From assembly GCA_016711125.1 (NCBI GenBank), contig JADJTQ010000003.1:992001-1056000 (forward strand): DNA of 64,000 bases, in the 5' to 3' direction. The notes under the pieces were generated by a model. The model did not search any database. It was not told the DNA's origin and saw only the letters and a program-made list of their open reading frames with translations. The number at the start of each line of letters is the position of its first letter. Position 1 is the first letter of the stretch. Shown piece by piece: positions 19,639 through 30,674 of this stretch. Source of the DNA: Saprospiraceae bacterium. Lineage in GTDB: Bacteria > Bacteroidota > Bacteroidia > Chitinophagales > Saprospiraceae. The position numbers and the translations under genes are program-made.

Positions 19639-21079
19639 ATGATATATACGATTGCAATTTCGCTCTATGCTTTGTTGATTTCGGGGTTAATTCTTAACCT
19701 TTTACTTTCCGGAGCACGACCCACTAAGACTTTGGCCTGGATCATGGTGATTCTATTTATGCCGGGGTTAGGCATTTTACTATATGTAGCACTAGGGGTT
19801 AACCGGAGAAAATACAAGTTTCACCGATTAACTTCAAATCAGGCAATAGAACAGCATCTCCAGCAGGCCAGACACTTTTTTGACAATCCCCAGGCCCTGC
19901 AAGACCAATATGATGCAGATATCGGGGATCATCTTCAGTTGACAAAATTAAATTTGAAGAGTTCTGGTTTGTGGGCCACAGGTGGTAATTCATTAAAAAT
20001 TCTGAATGATGGGCAAGATACATTTGATGCAATTGTTGAGGCACTAAATGGTGCTAAGAGCTTCATTCATTTGCAATATTATATTTATGAAGAGGGAGAT
20101 CTCGCGGACCAACTGGCAGCTATTTTTGAGGAAAAAAGTAAGGAGGGTGTAGAAATTCGTTTTTTATATGATGGTGTCGGTAGTTTGTCATTAAGCAGGG
20201 CTTATTTGCAGCGCCTTCGAAGTGCAGGAATTAAGGTCTATTGCTTCTTTCCACTTCGCTTTGGTAAGATATCTACCCATGTGAATTATCGCAACCATCG
20301 CAAGATCTTGGTAGTTGATGGCAAGTCGGGTTTCACCGGAGGGATTAATGTCTCAGACAAATACATTAAGGGTGATCCCAATTTAGGTATTTGGCATGAT
20401 CTGCATCTTAAAATTGATGGACCGGCAGTCACGGGTTTAAACGGTATTTTTACCCTGGATTGGCTCATCGCCAGTGGCGAAGAACATCTTCTGAGTGCAA
20501 AGTATTTTCCGGAGGTTACTCCCGTTGGTAATTCGACTGTGCAAATTGTCGCCGCAGGTCCTGATTCAGCCTTTCCTGCAATTCAGTATCAGTATCTGTC
20601 CATGATTAATAATGCGAGGCAGTATTTATATATAGCAAATCCTTATGTAATTCCAGGAGAGTCGATTTTGCAGGCCTTAAAAGCGTCGGCATTGAGCGGA
20701 GTTGATGTCCGTATTTTATTACCTGAGAAATCTGATAGTAAATTTGTGAATTGGTGCACCAGATCCTATTTTGAGGAATTAATGGAATCTGGTGTAAAAA
20801 ATATTCCTTTATCAACCGGGTTTCCTCCATAGTAAATTAATCATTTCAGATGACTCATCAGCATCTGTAGGCACTGCAAATCTCGATATCAGGAGTTTTG
20901 ATCAGAATTTTGAAATCAATGCTTTCATATTGGACAAGGATATAGCTCAGCAATTAACTAACGAGTTTTTGGCAGATCTCGACAAGAGTGATCAGGTAGT
21001 CTTAGAGCAATTTCGTACTCGATCCTTTACGAAGAAGATATTGGAAGGCTTTAGTCGCATTTTGAGTCCCTTGTTATAG
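19639..21079 (+). CDS. cls: Cardiolipin synthase (phospholipase D family), with a frameshift
   Basis: About 479 residues when reconstructed, the usual length. Two N-terminal membrane helices (residues 3-25 and 32-54) precede two phosphatidyltransferase domains. The first HKD motif is HRKILVVD in NYRNHRKILVVDGKSGFTGG. The first frame ends at 20832, short of the second HKD. Removing one A from the A6 run at 20796-20801 restores KIFLYQPGFLHSKLIISD, giving the second HKD (HSKLIISD), then SVGTANLDIRSFDQNFEIN and the normal C-terminus to the stop at 21077-21079. It joins two phosphatidylglycerol molecules into cardiolipin at the inner membrane. As read, the protein would lack half its active site. 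Confidence 0.92.
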
Positions 21080-21261
21080 ACTAGGTTCTTGCGTATTGAT
21101 GGTGGGTCGGACATTAGAAACGAATATTCCGCCAAAGACAGATGACGAAGTCAATGATTTGTCAGGCCAGTCTGGCGCCAGACCGGTTAAACCTTCATAT
21201 TGAAAATCACCACATTGGTTTTCATATACTTAGTCTAATTGCTTGATTTTCAATCGTCAAA

Positions 21262-21440
21262 TTATGCTTTGGATTTTCCAAGGCACAATGCGGGTTCAAT
21301 ATCTTTCAATACGGTAATATGAGCAAGTCCTTTCGCTGCACCTGCACCCTAACCCAAGTCTAATGCGGGACCTTTCCTGGTGCGCACATAGTCAGTGGCA
21401 TAAAAACGAGCTACTCCATAATTTCTTGCTTTTGCCCTGT
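21262..21440 (-). pseudogene. Unidentified coding remnant
   Basis: On the minus strand a protein-like stretch reads NRAKARNYGVARFYATDYVR and RTRKGPALDLG, meets an in-frame TAG, and continues GAGAAKGLAHITVLKDIEPA to a stop at 21262-21264. It looks like a decayed gene, but I do not recognise the family. The rest of 21080-21694 holds nothing else that I can support. Confidence 0.3.
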
Positions 21441-21694
21441 TGCATTTCAAAAAGAACTAATAAGCTTGATAATGAGAACGATCACTAGACCTAAAGTGAA
21501 AATAGTGAAAATACTGATTGAAGTAGATAAGTATTTGCCGGCTTCGCACTGAAACCCCGATATAAATGAGATCTTTGATCATGCTATCACAGATTTTCTG
21601 TACATTGTTTAAAAGAGCATTTATTTTCACTATAAACAGCCAGAATCAAAATATCAACGTTAAGAAGTAATACCTCATTGGGTCTCACTTATTA

Positions 21695-24199
21695 TTAGTT
21701 GTTGCCAGACTGTACGCCACCTCCTTGCTGATTATCCTCTCCAGCCTTTTGATCATTATTTTTGATTTTGGATCGACTGGGTTTAGCTTTAAAATCGAGC
21801 TTTCCAAATGTGTAACGGAAGTTTACACCGACGGAGCGAAAAGGCATATGAAAATCTGATGTTTGATAAAAGTCGGCGCCCCTCAGTTCTGTACGAAATA
21901 GTTTATTCTGGCTAAAGGGATCGATCATATTAAGTCCGATGCTGCCTCGTTTATTCCACAGTTCCTTCTGTATACCTACACTTGTCATCCAAAATGAAGT
22001 TTTTTCACCCTGCAATGTTCGTTCCGGAGCTTTATAAAAGCCGAAAGCTTCAGCCTTCCATCCTTTTTTCAAATCAAGTGAGGTACTGGCAAAGAAATTG
22101 AACTGAATACCATCGTTAGAGAGATCATAGTCCGCCAGGGTGCTTTCAGCATTGTAAGTATACATATTAAAGTTGCCCCGAACGGTCCAGGACTTCTGGA
22201 TAGTCTTTGAAGCAAATAAATTAAATCCAATCGAATTATCCCGGCCAATATTTTGGTATTCTGAATTGGCCACTCCTTGCTCATCGATGCGCACCACTGT
22301 TTCAATTAAATCTTGCGTATTTTTGTAATAGATCGAACCACTCAAGACCAGTCCCTTTACAAAGGTATTATAACTTAAATCGACCTGATGTACATTTTCC
22401 GGCTCGAGTTGGGGATTTCCCTGTGACACATTTCTCCGGTCGTTATCGTTGCGATAAGGATTAATGTAAAACAAGCTTGGTCGCTGGATGCGTTGATTGT
22501 AGCTCACCTTAATCGATGAAAACTGATTGGTCTTTTTGCTGATGATGACACTGGGTAACAAATTACTGTATTCATTGGAGAACGCTCCCTCGTTAGCATT
22601 GAAATCGCCGGTGATGGATGTGTGTTCATAACGGGCACCAGCGATCAGGTCAATACCAAGGGGTAATTTGACATTGAAAGAAGCATAACCAGCATATACA
22701 TCTTGCTCATAATTGAACAAATTAGTTCTGCTGGGGTCAATTTGGTATTGCTTGTTTTCCTGGTTAAATTGCTCAAATTGGTAGTCACTATCAATACGGC
22801 GCAGAATACTTTTACCGCCAATTTCCATCTTTAGTGATTTAGTAAAAGGGTGCACATAATCTGCCTGAATGGTATATTCATTATTCTTTCCGTCGTTATT
22901 TTGTTTTTCAAGAAAATTAAGTAACTCACTATTGCTGCTGGACTGGATGTCGCTTTTTAAATCACTGATATCGCCATTCATTTGAAAGGCCAGGCTAAAT
23001 TCTCTTTCCGGTTGTTTGAAGGTACGACGATAATCAGTGGTCCAGTCAAATCCACTCCGCAACGTTTTTGTGTCTGAATTACGATTGGTAAGTTCTGAAA
23101 GAGCTTGAGCTAGTTCGGATGTGAACGATGCAGTTCCCTCCGAATTTGAGTTGAACCCAAAACCTCTGAAATTGATGGAAGAGGATATATTGTGAAAGGC
23201 ATTGATATCGTAATTAAGACCAGCTTTACCAAAAAAGCCCGTCCTGGAATTATTGGTCACCCCATCTTGTAAATACTGTGATACGATTTGATTGCCCGAA
23301 TAATCTTCTCTGATAAACTTAAAATCGCCATCTGCCGGCCATCCGTGCCAAAACCCTGCGTTGGCATTGAATCCAAGGCGCCCTTTCGCTGCATTAATCC
23401 CCACATTACCGTTATTTTGGCGGGTACCTACCGAGGCATTTACTGAAGCATTATATCCTTGCACTTGCTTTTTACGGGTAACAATGTTGATAATTCCACC
23501 AGAACCTTCTCCATCATATTTTGCTGAAGGAGAAGTGATCACTTCAACGTTTTTAATTTGATCTGCAGGAATCATTTTTAATGCATCGGCAGTTCCGTTA
23601 GCAAACATGCCCGAAGGTTTTCCATTGATCAGGATTTGGATATTTTGGCTACCTCTCAAAGAGACATTGCCCTGCAGATCTACCGAAAGCATCGGCACCT
23701 TTCTAAGTACATCCGATGCATCACCACCAGCATTGGTTATGTCCTTGTCCGCATTATAGACCACCTTGTCAATCTTCATCTCTATTAAGGGCGCCTCCTC
23801 AGTTACGGTGACCTCAGCTAGGGTTACGTGGTCCTGATCAAGTATAATTTCACCTATGTCCAAATCTGGTTTCTCCAACGTCAATTCTAAATTGGCCATT
23901 TCCTTTTCTATATAGCCAAGAAAGGAAATATGCAGCTTGTAAGTCCCGGTCTTTACATTCTCCAGTTTAAACTTCCCATCATCATCAGTGATATTACCGG
24001 TGATCTGCTGGTTTGATGCACTATCTAGTAACACAATTGTGGCATAACTGATCGGAGTCTGTTGATTATCAAGGATCCTTCCGGTGATTTTTCCGGTGAT
24101 GCTTTGCCCCTGTGCTTGCCAGTTTCCAGCACCCGGTTGATTTTGACCAACTAATATTATACTTTGAAGCAATAGAAGGAAGACATATACTTGTTTCAT
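21695..24199 (-). CDS. Outer membrane beta-barrel receptor with carboxypeptidase-like N-terminal domain (TonB-dependent receptor type)
   Basis: 834 residues. A signal peptide (VYVFLLLLQSIILVGQ) is followed by a carboxypeptidase-regulatory-like domain (about 35-115: GRILDNQQTPISYATIVLLD). A plug domain follows (about 140-240: DVLRKVPMLSVDLQGNVSLR, IQILINGKPSGMF, EVITSPSAKYDGEGSGGIIN), then an outer-membrane barrel of the OMP_b-brl_3 type with many aromatic-ended strands. It ends in a Gln/Gly/Asn-rich tail after the last strand. It would take up or sense a ligand at the outer membrane; the ligand is unknown and no SusD partner is present. A GTTCT-N8-AGAAC dyad lies about 160 bases upstream. Confidence 0.9.
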   Translation of the reverse strand: MKQVYVFLLLLQSIILVGQNQPGAGNWQAQGQSITGKITGRILDNQQTPISYATIVLLDSASNQQITGNITDDDGKFKLENVKTGTYKLHISFLGYIEKEMANLELTLEKPDLDIGEIILDQDHVTLAEVTVTEEAPLIEMKIDKVVYNADKDITNAGGDASDVLRKVPMLSVDLQGNVSLRGSQNIQILINGKPSGMFANGTADALKMIPADQIKNVEVITSPSAKYDGEGSGGIINIVTRKKQVQGYNASVNASVGTRQNNGNVGINAAKGRLGFNANAGFWHGWPADGDFKFIREDYSGNQIVSQYLQDGVTNNSRTGFFGKAGLNYDINAFHNISSSINFRGFGFNSNSEGTASFTSELAQALSELTNRNSDTKTLRSGFDWTTDYRRTFKQPEREFSLAFQMNGDISDLKSDIQSSSNSELLNFLEKQNNDGKNNEYTIQADYVHPFTKSLKMEIGGKSILRRIDSDYQFEQFNQENKQYQIDPSRTNLFNYEQDVYAGYASFNVKLPLGIDLIAGARYEHTSITGDFNANEGAFSNEYSNLLPSVIISKKTNQFSSIKVSYNQRIQRPSLFYINPYRNDNDRRNVSQGNPQLEPENVHQVDLSYNTFVKGLVLSGSIYYKNTQDLIETVVRIDEQGVANSEYQNIGRDNSIGFNLFASKTIQKSWTVRGNFNMYTYNAESTLADYDLSNDGIQFNFFASTSLDLKKGWKAEAFGFYKAPERTLQGEKTSFWMTSVGIQKELWNKRGSIGLNMIDPFSQNKLFRTELRGADFYQTSDFHMPFRSVGVNFRYTFGKLDFKAKPSRSKIKNNDQKAGEDNQQGGGVQSGNN

Positions 24200-24355
24200 T
24201 AAAATTGATTTTATGGGTTTCGTTGGTTTAATGTAGAATGAACTAAATGAATGGTATTGTTTGGAATTAGATCCTGATTACCGCTTGATCACCTTTATAT
24301 TTGCACTCACCCCTTGAAATAGTGCCAATCATAAGACAAAGATAATAATTTTTTG

Positions 24356-24373
24356 GTTCTGATATTAAAGAAC
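24356..24373. promoter_or_regulatory. Inverted repeat upstream of the outer membrane receptor
   Basis: GTTCT, eight bases, AGAAC. A similar GTTC-N10-GAAC dyad precedes the TolC gene (4686-4703), so both outer-membrane genes may share a regulator, possibly of the GbsR type. The arms are short and chance is not excluded. The rest of the gap 24200-24728 has a 67-codon open frame (24438) without recognisable features. Confidence 0.3.
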
Positions 24374-24728
24374 TAAAGAAATCAACAAAAAAACAGAAGA
24401 TTTTCGATGAATATGGTGGAATCCTCTATTAAATGCATTGAGGAGGGACTACCAGTGTCCTCGGACCTCTGCAAACAGAACCCTCACCCGGGAATATATT
24501 GGGAAGGTTTATGATGTCAGACAATCGTACTATACGCTCACCATTATCTACTCTACTTTCAATGCCGGCGATAGTGGTAAGCCATATTTTCAGGGTGGTT
24601 TCTTATTCTACTGGTTAGGCAACCTACAGCAATGCGATTAAGAATGATATGCAGATTTCAAACAGATATAATCAAGAAACGACTAAATGTGGGTAGGAAT
24701 GCCCTATTTTACCTGAAAATTTAGTACT

Positions 24729-26962
24729 ATGAAAGGTAAACTTACCCGGATAGTGGTCTTTCTTTTCCTCCTCACCCCCTTACTTGTCGAGGCAAATAAC
24801 ACCGAAAAGGTGACCATTATTGACGCCAGGCATTATAGCCATGTCTTTGGTGAGATGAGAAACTATCGCATTTTTTTACCTCCGGGTTATGATGCCAACC
24901 CTGATCAAAAGTTTCCGGTGATTTACTTTCTGCACGGTTGGTCGCAACGTTTTTTCGGCAGTGGGCCGAATCCGTACTCCGAGTATGATCGGGGTGACCA
25001 GGCAAACGGTGACAATATTGAACAATTTGTTTTAATTAATGAGGTGATTGTAGTGAAATCCGATGGTTACAATCGTGCTAAAGACGAAGATTATTATCTT
25101 CGGCCTTACAACGTCGGGCCGGTGGAAACCCATCGTCAATTTCCAATCTATTTTAAAGAACTGGTAGATTTTATCGATCTTACCTATGCGACCATTCCTG
25201 ATCGGGAGCACCGTGCCATTTCCGGTCTTTCCATGGGGGGGTTTATGTCTTTGTTTATTGGAGGTAAGTACCCGCATTTATTTTCTGCTGTAGGTAGTTT
25301 TTGCGGGTCTCCTGAATTTGTGATCGGACCCAAGGATATGCCGGTTGAATACCGTCATATGGATATGTATCAAAATTATGGAGGGTCCAACGTCCGGCTT
25401 CATTATGGGGATCAGGATTTTATCCGGGGTTATCATGGGGATTTAAATCGGGTGTGGACCAACACGATGGATCATTATTCTTACAAGATTTTTCCTGGAG
25501 ATGAACATACTACCAGTGGTCTCGGTGAAATGTTTGGTTTCCTCCTCGAAACATTTAAAGATCCTATAGTGAAACCTGCAAAATGGGATCACATTGATAT
25601 TTATCCGGCATTCTCAGTTTGGGATTATGAGATTACCACCGATCGGAATATGCCGGGCTTTACGATTTTGGAAAATGTCGATGAAAAGGGATTTACCAGT
25701 TCCGTGAGAGAATTTATGCCTGATGGTTCTACCCAACCTCATGTCCAGGTATCTATTTTAACTCCGGCAATTTACAAGAAAAACAAACCTATATCATCAA
25801 TGATTATAATGCCGATAAAGGACTAGGATCACAAACTCGTATAAAAAGTGATCACCTCGGAAGATTAAAAATTATTACCAACGGATCCAATCATCAGATT
25901 GGCATTAATGGAGAACAGGATAATGCCAATATTTCTGTCGTCAGGTTTACTATTCTCAATAATAGAAGTTGGGCCACTCCTCACCGTGATGTCTCGATTT
26001 CCCTAGATTTACTCAATAAAGGAATGGCAGCCTCAGGTGAAATAGAAATTGAATTGTCAACATTAAACAAAAAGGTGATTATTAGTAGGCCAGAGTCTTC
26101 CTCTCTTAGCGTGGGTGTTAATCAAACTCAGAAGTGCCAGACTCCCTTTGTTTTTCAGGTGGAGGATGATGAAATGGAGGTGGTTAAATTTAGGGCGAGG
26201 ATTAAAAATGGTGCTACTACTTGGGAGCAAGATTTCGTAGTACCAATTACAGCGAATCTTTCGCCGGTCCAGGAATATGTCATTGGAGACGGTGGCGTTT
26301 ATACTGTCGCCAAAGGAGGTAATGACCTGGATACAGTGGAGATCGGCCAGGGAAACGCAGATGGCATTCCTAATCCAGGTGAATTCATTGAAATATTGGT
26401 GAAGGACAATGATATGTTGTGGCGTACCGAAGCATCGGTTCAGGGTCCTTATGCTAATCCCTTTGGCATTCACCTAAGAAAATCAGATAATTGGGGAAGT
26501 TATGATCACGTGGGTGGATCGGCAAAAAATTCAACTATTGTGATTGCTTCTGATTGTCCAGATGGGGAACAAATCGATTTATCACTTGAGTATTGGCGAC
26601 CGGATTACCCTTATCATATAATTGGCAAGGGTAGTGTCAAATTAGAAATCGTGGGTTCAGATCAGACACCTCCGCAAATTGCTTGGGTTCAAATACCGGC
26701 TGACAATTTGCTGCAGGTAAAGTTGCATGATGGATCTGTGATCGACAGGGTACAAGCTACTTTCATTGACAAAGATAAAAATACCTTCGACCTTACATTA
26801 AATGATCGCGGCATTGATGGAGATGCAGTGGGGTCAGATAATGTCTTTTGTGGTTTGGTGCCCAAGCAAAAATTTGGATTTTATCGCCTAATATTGGAGG
26901 CTGAAGATTCGTTTGGTAATAAAGTAAAACAGGAGGTTTTAGAAAAATTTCTCTTACACTAA
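24729..26962 (+). CDS. Secreted esterase with C-terminal beta-rich domain, with a frameshift
   Basis: A signal peptide (IVVFLFLLTPLLVEA) is followed by an alpha/beta-hydrolase of the esterase D / feruloyl esterase type (residues 25-280). Its features are FPVIYFLHGWSQRFFGSG, the nucleophile elbow GLSMGG and a probable catalytic His in FPGDEHTTSG. The first frame stops at 25826 in mid-domain. One extra A in the A5 run at 25779-25783 restores YKKKQTYIINDYNADKGLGS and a continuous frame to 26962, about 744 residues in all. The second half is beta-rich, ending with a domain in which DKDKNTFDLTLNDRGIDGDA resembles secreted repeat domains. The substrate is probably a polysaccharide or phenolic ester, by inference. 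Confidence 0.8.
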
Positions 26963-27005
26963 AATAACACTGGTCATATTTACTGCATTTTACTGAAATG
27001 TTGGA

Positions 27006-27112
27006 CTAATCGAATAGAAAGAGAGAGAGCAGAATTTACATTCTGCGACTTCTAAGGTCGAACAATTCAATGATTATTCAATATTTACCCCCTAAAAATG
27101 GCGAAGACTCAA
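27006..27112. repeat. Interspersed intergenic repeat, copy B
   Basis: Colinear with 11619-11726: AATCGAATAGAAAGAGAGAG, GCAGAATTTACATTCTGCGAC, GAACAATTCAATGATTATTC, CCTAAAAATGGCGAAGACTC. It fills the gap between the esterase and the next gene. Confidence 0.65.
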
Positions 27113-27129
27113 AATAGCATTAATAACAT

Positions 27130-27801
27130 ATGAATAAAATAGCCATCATAATTGGAGCAACCGGACTGGTAGGTAACCATCTACTTCACAAATTACTTTT
27201 GGATCCTACTTTTTCGCTGGTGAAAATATTTGTAAGGCGTGCCACCGGAGTCACTCATGAAAAACTTGATGAAAAAATCATTGATTTTAAAAACATTGAA
27301 CTCATAAAAAAGGAGATAACCGGTGACGTACTTTTTTCTTGCCTGGGTACCACCCTCAGGCAAGCGGGAAGTAAAGCGGCTCAATATGAGGTGGACTATA
27401 CGTTTCAATACCAATTTGCCCAATTTGCCAGTGAAAACGGAGTAGATGCTTATTTGTTGGTTTCATCGACTTCGGCTAATTCTAATTCCATGCTTTTTTA
27501 TTCCAAAATAAAAGGTAAGCTTGAAGATGAGGTTAAGAAGCTGGGATTTAAAAGAATCGTGATCCTGCAACCCAGCGTTTTGTCGGGTGAACGTAAAGAA
27601 GAACGATTTGGGGAGAAACTCGGAGCTGGCCTAATCAATTTCCTGAGTAGTGTCTTTCCTTTTTTAAAAAAATATCGTAGTATAAGTGGAGATAAGGTAG
27701 CTTCAGCGCTTATTTCATATTATAAAGAACCCGGACAAAATAAGATTCAAGTATATAAACTTGATGAAATTCATCGGGCCGGAACTAGCAGTAGTAGTTA
27801 G
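27130..27801 (+). CDS. NAD(P)-binding atypical short-chain dehydrogenase (HTATIP2-like)
   Basis: 223 residues with an N-terminal Rossmann fold (IAIIIGATGLVGNHLLHKLL, glycine motif GATGLVG). DVLFSCLGTTLRQAGS, YLLVSSTSANSNSMLFYSKI with a Tyr-x3-Lys-like YSKIKGK, and RIVILQPSVLSGERKEER are typical of the HTATIP2/Fmp52 group of atypical SDRs. The substrate is unknown. Its stop overlaps the stop of the convergent CPBP gene (27798-27801). Confidence 0.85.
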   Translation: MNKIAIIIGATGLVGNHLLHKLLLDPTFSLVKIFVRRATGVTHEKLDEKIIDFKNIELIKKEITGDVLFSCLGTTLRQAGSKAAQYEVDYTFQYQFAQFASENGVDAYLLVSSTSANSNSMLFYSKIKGKLEDEVKKLGFKRIVILQPSVLSGERKEERFGEKLGAGLINFLSSVFPFLKKYRSISGDKVASALISYYKEPGQNKIQVYKLDEIHRAGTSSSS

Positions 27802-28571
27802 GTATACTTGTCGATATTTTGTTTTGTTTCCTGTTTAATCCAATACTTTGTATAGACCAATATAATAACTGGCACTAAGATCAACCCCACTAACGAAAAC
27901 CAGTCACTGATAACATGCCCACCTTTAGAAATGAAAATAAACTGTCCAAGGGGTCCTTTTGAGAAGACAGTATTGTGGGTAAAGTTCCACCCGAAGTGAA
28001 AGCCAATTGGCATGACAATCGATCTGGTCTTTGCAAAAGCAAGCGTTCAGGCGTAGCCCATAACACCGGTACCCAGAAAGGCAAAGATCATGGGAATGAT
28101 CTGACCAAAAATGCCAAAAGTAAACCAATGATAGATGCCGAATGCTGTCGCTGAAAGAAGGATTCCGGCATTTGTACCGATTCGTTTTATTAAGATATAC
28201 AGTGCTGTGCCCCGGAATATGAGTTCTTCGGTGAGAACTGATTTTATATCCCATATAAATCCCTTCCATAGCATGGAATTGTTAAAAGAATCGTTCAAGA
28301 CCCACTTCGCTGATTTCAAGTAGGACTCCGCGACTTGTACTGTAATGCAGAGAAGCGTTGTAATTGCCATGCCTGTGAGAAATTGACCTATCCTCTTCTT
28401 TAGAGGTGTCAATCCCAACACCATGAGACTTCTACCTTCTATAAAATGGACAGTAATCCAGGAAATCATTAAAATAACCACCACTCCAAGCATGGTATCT
28501 CTTCTAGCAGCTCGAACAAATCCGATCTTGATCTTGTCCTTAAAATTGATTAAATTCTGGAATGTTTTCAT
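27798..28571 (-). pseudogene. CPBP-family intramembrane protease with one in-frame stop
   Basis: Start chosen at the ATG 28571 (MKTFQNLINFKDKIKIGFVR); a longer frame to 28625 would overlap the divergent gene. Membrane helices surround the abortive-infection/CAAX-protease motifs: EExxxR as LTEELIFRG, then FGIYHWF. An in-frame TGA at 28047-28049 follows GTGVMGYA. The same frame then continues TLAFAKTRSIVMPIGFHFGW with the third conserved His motif, then two more helices, to 27798. With one sense codon restored the protein would be about 257 residues and complete. It is either a recent nonsense mutation or a base error. Confidence 0.75.
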
Positions 28572-28598
28572 TATGAATACATTAAAATTAAACTTATT

Positions 28599-29096
28599 AT
28601 GTGGAACAAGATTGTCATTAAGCACGGTATCGGTTTATTTCTTGGATTGATCGCTTATTATCTGATCATGCAGATTCTCGGTCTGAGCAATCGTTATGAT
28701 TTCAGGATCTTTAATGCGGTGATTCAAATTGGAGTCTTGTATCTGGCTATCAAGGAGTACGCAAAATCTAAACCAGAAGATTTTAATTATCTTTCGGGTA
28801 CTGTCATAGGAATTAATACATCGGTGGTTGGAGTACTACCTTTTGCCATTTTTCAAATGATCAATCTGTATTTAAATCCGCAGCTTTTGGAGTTTATTCA
28901 GCAGAATGCACCTGTAGTCGGTCCTTATGTGAATCCTTTTAGTGGTGGTTTAATAGTATTTGTTGAGGGATTGGCGGTGGGCCTCGTAATATCATATATC
29001 TGCATGAGGGTAGTGGAATTACAAAGTAAAGAATACGGTGATAAGCTGCAAAATGGTAACCATGAGCGACTGAATACGCATATTCAGGAACCGTAG
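28599..29096 (+). CDS. DUF4199-type membrane protein
   Basis: 165 residues with four predicted membrane helices (about 8-28, 36-52, 65-90, 115-140). Phrases such as HGIGLFLGLIAYYLIMQILG and FRIFNAVIQIGVLYLAIKEY fit the small Bacteroidota DUF4199 group. It is divergent from the CPBP gene with only 27 bases between starts, so the two probably share a promoter region. Function unknown. Confidence 0.65.
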   Translation: MWNKIVIKHGIGLFLGLIAYYLIMQILGLSNRYDFRIFNAVIQIGVLYLAIKEYAKSKPEDFNYLSGTVIGINTSVVGVLPFAIFQMINLYLNPQLLEFIQQNAPVVGPYVNPFSGGLIVFVEGLAVGLVISYICMRVVELQSKEYGDKLQNGNHERLNTHIQEP

Positions 29097-29161
29097 CATT
29101 CTCCTTTCTCCAGGACACGAATCTTAGCGGTCTGGTTAAGATGTTTTTTTCGAAGATAGTC

Positions 29162-29335
29162 TTAAACAGAAGTAATCATGATAGGTGCCCAGGCCCGATC
29201 ACCCCAAATAGTTTGATCAACCTCGGCTTTGGAGATAAAAGGATTTTCAACATGTTGGAAGCGAACGATTGTACATAACTTGTTTGTTCCTAGTACTGTG
29301 GTTTGCCATATTTTTAAGTACCTTAACTTTATGAG
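29162..29335 (-). pseudogene. Unidentified coding remnant
   Basis: On the minus strand, protein-like sequence VRFQHVENPFISKAEVDQTI and WGDRAWAPIMITSV ends at a stop at 29162-29164, preceded in another frame by NDPHKVKVLKNMANHSTRNK. It may be a short frameshifted gene. No family is recognised. Nothing else is seen in 29097-29476. Confidence 0.3.
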
Positions 29336-29476
29336 GGTCATTGACAGTCAGCATTTAGATACTCATTGACTGTTTAATCTCCTTCTTAATGGGATCATTT
29401 GTGATGAATAATCATAACTTGTTGGTTTTTAGTTAAATATTTGCCACGGTTCAGTCATTTGTTAATGTAGATTGAT

Positions 29477-30094
29477 ATGGATATCCAAGCTTCATTCCCC
29501 TGGCTATTTGCCGCCATCGTTGGTTTTGGCCATGCCTTTGAAGCCGATCACCTTCTCGCGGTAAGTAATATTGTTACCAAGCGGAAAAGCGTTTCCCTGG
29601 CGATCAAAGATGGGATCTTCTGGGGCCTGGGTCATACATCGACCATCTTTTTCTTTGGTTTCTTGGTCATTGTTGGTCGGGTGACTTTTTTGGATGGCTG
29701 TTTCGGTTATCTCGAGGCTTTTGTTGGCTTGATGCTAATCACTTTAGGTCTCGTGCGTTTGTACCAGTATTTTCGCAAGAGAAATTTGCATTTTGTAGAA
29801 GTACATAAACATCACCTGGCTTATGGTGTCGGACTCATTCATGGGCTGGCTGGTAGCGGTGCAATGATCCTGCTCGTTATGACAGAAGTCGAAACCGGTG
29901 TCGATAGTCTGATTTATCTTGTTATTTTCGGTATCGGGTCGATAGTAGGGATGCTCATTGCAGCCGGTCTTTTGAACCTTCCTTTTTCTCGAAAAATTGG
30001 AAACAATGCCAACCTTCAATTGATTTTAGTGGTCCTTTCGTCTTTATTATGCCTGTTCTATGGCGGGTTTATCATTTATAAAAACTTACAGTAA
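29477..30094 (+). CDS. NicO/UreH-like nickel-cobalt transporter family protein
   Basis: 205 residues, six predicted membrane helices. The first helix has GFGHAFEADHLLAVSNIV, the HX4DH metal-binding signature of nickel/cobalt permeases. Helix 2 has GLGHTSTIFFFG, and HLAYGVGLIHGLAGSGA in the second half is also typical. It is probably a metal exporter or importer of the inner membrane; direction and metal cannot be told. No urease or hydrogenase genes are near. The following 30095-30674 (580 bases) shows no gene that I can support. Confidence 0.8.
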   Translation: MDIQASFPWLFAAIVGFGHAFEADHLLAVSNIVTKRKSVSLAIKDGIFWGLGHTSTIFFFGFLVIVGRVTFLDGCFGYLEAFVGLMLITLGLVRLYQYFRKRNLHFVEVHKHHLAYGVGLIHGLAGSGAMILLVMTEVETGVDSLIYLVIFGIGSIVGMLIAAGLLNLPFSRKIGNNANLQLILVVLSSLLCLFYGGFIIYKNLQ

Positions 30095-30674
30095 CAGCTT
30101 TAAGTACCCGCGATTTTTTCGTTATTAGCCGACCTCATATGATCGCCACACAATTTTTGCAAAAGGATTCTGTTCCGTTTGGATGTATGCTAGTCTTTAT
30201 CGCTTATCTTTTTCCTAACCAATTACTCCTACTTGATCCGAAAAAGAGGAAAGAAGGGTATTATATTAGTTGCCGGGTGCAGAGACGGTTACAGAGTCTG
30301 GTATGAAGATTATGTTCATCAAACATTTGACCATTCTACCAAGTCTAAGCACTAATGGGAAGCAAAGAAGATCAAATTGATGCGACAATTATCAAGAGCA
30401 GGAAGGAATGGAAGGATATGAATGGAATATGATTTGACCCAGTTATCCAGACAAGAGCAAATGGATGCTTGCAATACACATGATTCTAACGCCGCTAATT
30501 TTGGCGGGCGATGTGAATTGGAATAGAAAAGTAAAAACCATATTGCCCATAGACGATTCAGTCCATTAGACCCAGGGGGCTGTTAAATTTTGCAACTTGA
30601 TGTTGAAGCCGTAAATCGTCGTTCCTGTTGTGGGGAGACGAATGAAGCGACCTAAATAACTAAAATTTATTCCT

